Shown here: one piece after another, positions 52,061 to 52,571 of the stretch
How the letters are laid out: each line of letters opens with the position of its first letter
How positions within the stretch are numbered: position 1 is the first letter of the stretch
Position numbers and translations under genes: made by a program
Notes under the pieces: model-generated
What the model was told of the DNA's origin: nothing
Databases searched by the model: none
The model's input: only the letters and a program-made list of their open reading frames with translations
Source of the DNA: Planctomycetaceae bacterium
GTDB lineage: Bacteria > Planctomycetota > Planctomycetia > Planctomycetales > Planctomycetaceae
DNA: 52,571 bases
Assembly (NCBI GenBank): GCA_020850695.1
Contig: JADZEF010000135.1
Location: 1-52,571, forward strand
Direction of reading: 5' to 3'

Positions 52061-52571
52061 TCGATTCATCCTGTGACGCGTCACGGAATCCGCAAACCGC
52101 GTCGACCTTCAACGTGTCCATTTGACGTATTGACGGCGTTCGTTACCCCGTTCCGTTGTTGTTGCGGGGAATGATCAAAGAGATTCTCTCGATGTGGCCA
52201 TCGAGAATATCACGAGCCTGCCGTGCACTGACGTGCGTCACCCTTCCTCGATTGGCATGTTCGAACATAACCGAACGTCGGGCGACCGGTTTGATGCGTG
52301 CGCCACCCGGGATCATCGGCCCGGCACAACCGAATCCGATGGTATCGGATTGCCCAACGCGACGACAACCACTTTGGATTTCGCTTGAGACCGCTCAACA
52401 AGTCGGTCCGCGGCGACCAGACCGACAACTCGGCAGAACGTCACGCCGTCCATGTGCTGGGCTCAGCGGGTGGCTTACCCCAACGGCTCGATGGCAGGAG
52501 GCCAGGACGGGACAGGCTGGCGAACTCGCGCGGCGCCGCTCGATGAGACTCGCGTCATCTGCGATATGCCG
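52061..52571. other. upstream region of the sialidase-like gene, window end
   Basis: About 510 bases. No gene is recognised. It holds two short perfect palindromes: tctcgatg-tggc-catcgaga (52187-52206) and aatccgat-ggt-atcggatt (52333-52351). These could be operators for the sialidase-like gene or for a gene beyond the right edge. Confidence 0.45.

Noticed and set aside
1..52571. Signs of a prophage, genomic island, integrase or insertion sequence
   Set aside because: No integrase, transposase, tRNA attachment site or terminal inverted repeats with a transposase frame were found; gene content is chromosomal.

Overview
The window is a GC-rich chromosomal segment that almost certainly comes from a planctomycete (class Planctomycetia). 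The evidence is the mix of gene families: a serine/threonine kinase with a DFN in place of the DFG motif and a polytopic membrane tail, exported ThuA-like, CehA/McbA-like, PQQ-propeller, VCBS-type and sialidase-like proteins, an exported cyanophycinase, a tetrahydromethanopterin-type gene (DUF447 fused to beta-RFAP synthase), a GH57 enzyme, and an S10-spc-alpha ribosomal cluster with loose spacing and an enlarged L17. There is no phage, plasmid, CRISPR array, tRNA or rRNA gene in view.

Layout. 1-100 is the start of a leftward LptF/LptG-type permease. 385-2648 holds an exported unknown protein and a GT1 glycosyltransferase; 2665-4557 is a leftward Kup potassium transporter, tail to tail with the glycosyltransferase. 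5159-7593 holds an exported cyanophycinase and a membrane protein of unknown role. 8070-11233 is an overlapping dxr-rseP pair. 11361-12950 is a DUF447/beta-RFAP synthase fusion. 13002-13394 is a small membrane protein. 13476-27817 is the ribosomal supercluster, from a strong sigma70-type promoter to an intrinsic terminator: S10, L4, L23, L2, S19, L22, S3, L16, L29, S17, L14, L24, L5, S14, S8, L6, L18, S5, L15, SecY, L36, S13, S11, RpoA, L17. L3, L30, Adk, Map, IF-1 and S4 are not at their usual places.

28083-50071 is a housekeeping and accessory region on both strands: an HExxH protein, a PQQ-type beta-propeller, a GH57 glucanotransferase-like enzyme, the kinase, a ThuA-like protein, a methyltransferase, a PHP-type metallohydrolase, a VCBS-type protein, pyrH, an HDAC-family deacetylase, a thioredoxin-TPR co-chaperone, a DUF434 protein, a mannose-6-phosphate isomerase-like cupin protein and a membrane-anchored tyrosine phosphatase. 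A sialidase-like exported protein ends the window.

The most unusual non-coding signal is a set of four intergenic elements (6479-6651, 11265-11336, 44628-44700, 45699-45786). Each is made of two inverted hairpins whose outer edges carry GTAG or a one- or two-base variant. This is the architecture of REP doublets (REPINs) mobilised by RAYT/TnpA-REP transposases. The hairpin sequences fall into three unrelated families, but the heads are shared. One element supplies the stop codon of the deacetylase gene. A second class of purine-rich/pyrimidine-rich inverted elements lies at 1235-1353, 27871-27978 and 30806-30943. No RAYT gene lies in the window.

The protein-coding finding most worth a second look is the DUF447/beta-RFAP synthase fusion. 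It joins two genes of the methanopterin pathway into one polypeptide next to the ribosomal cluster.
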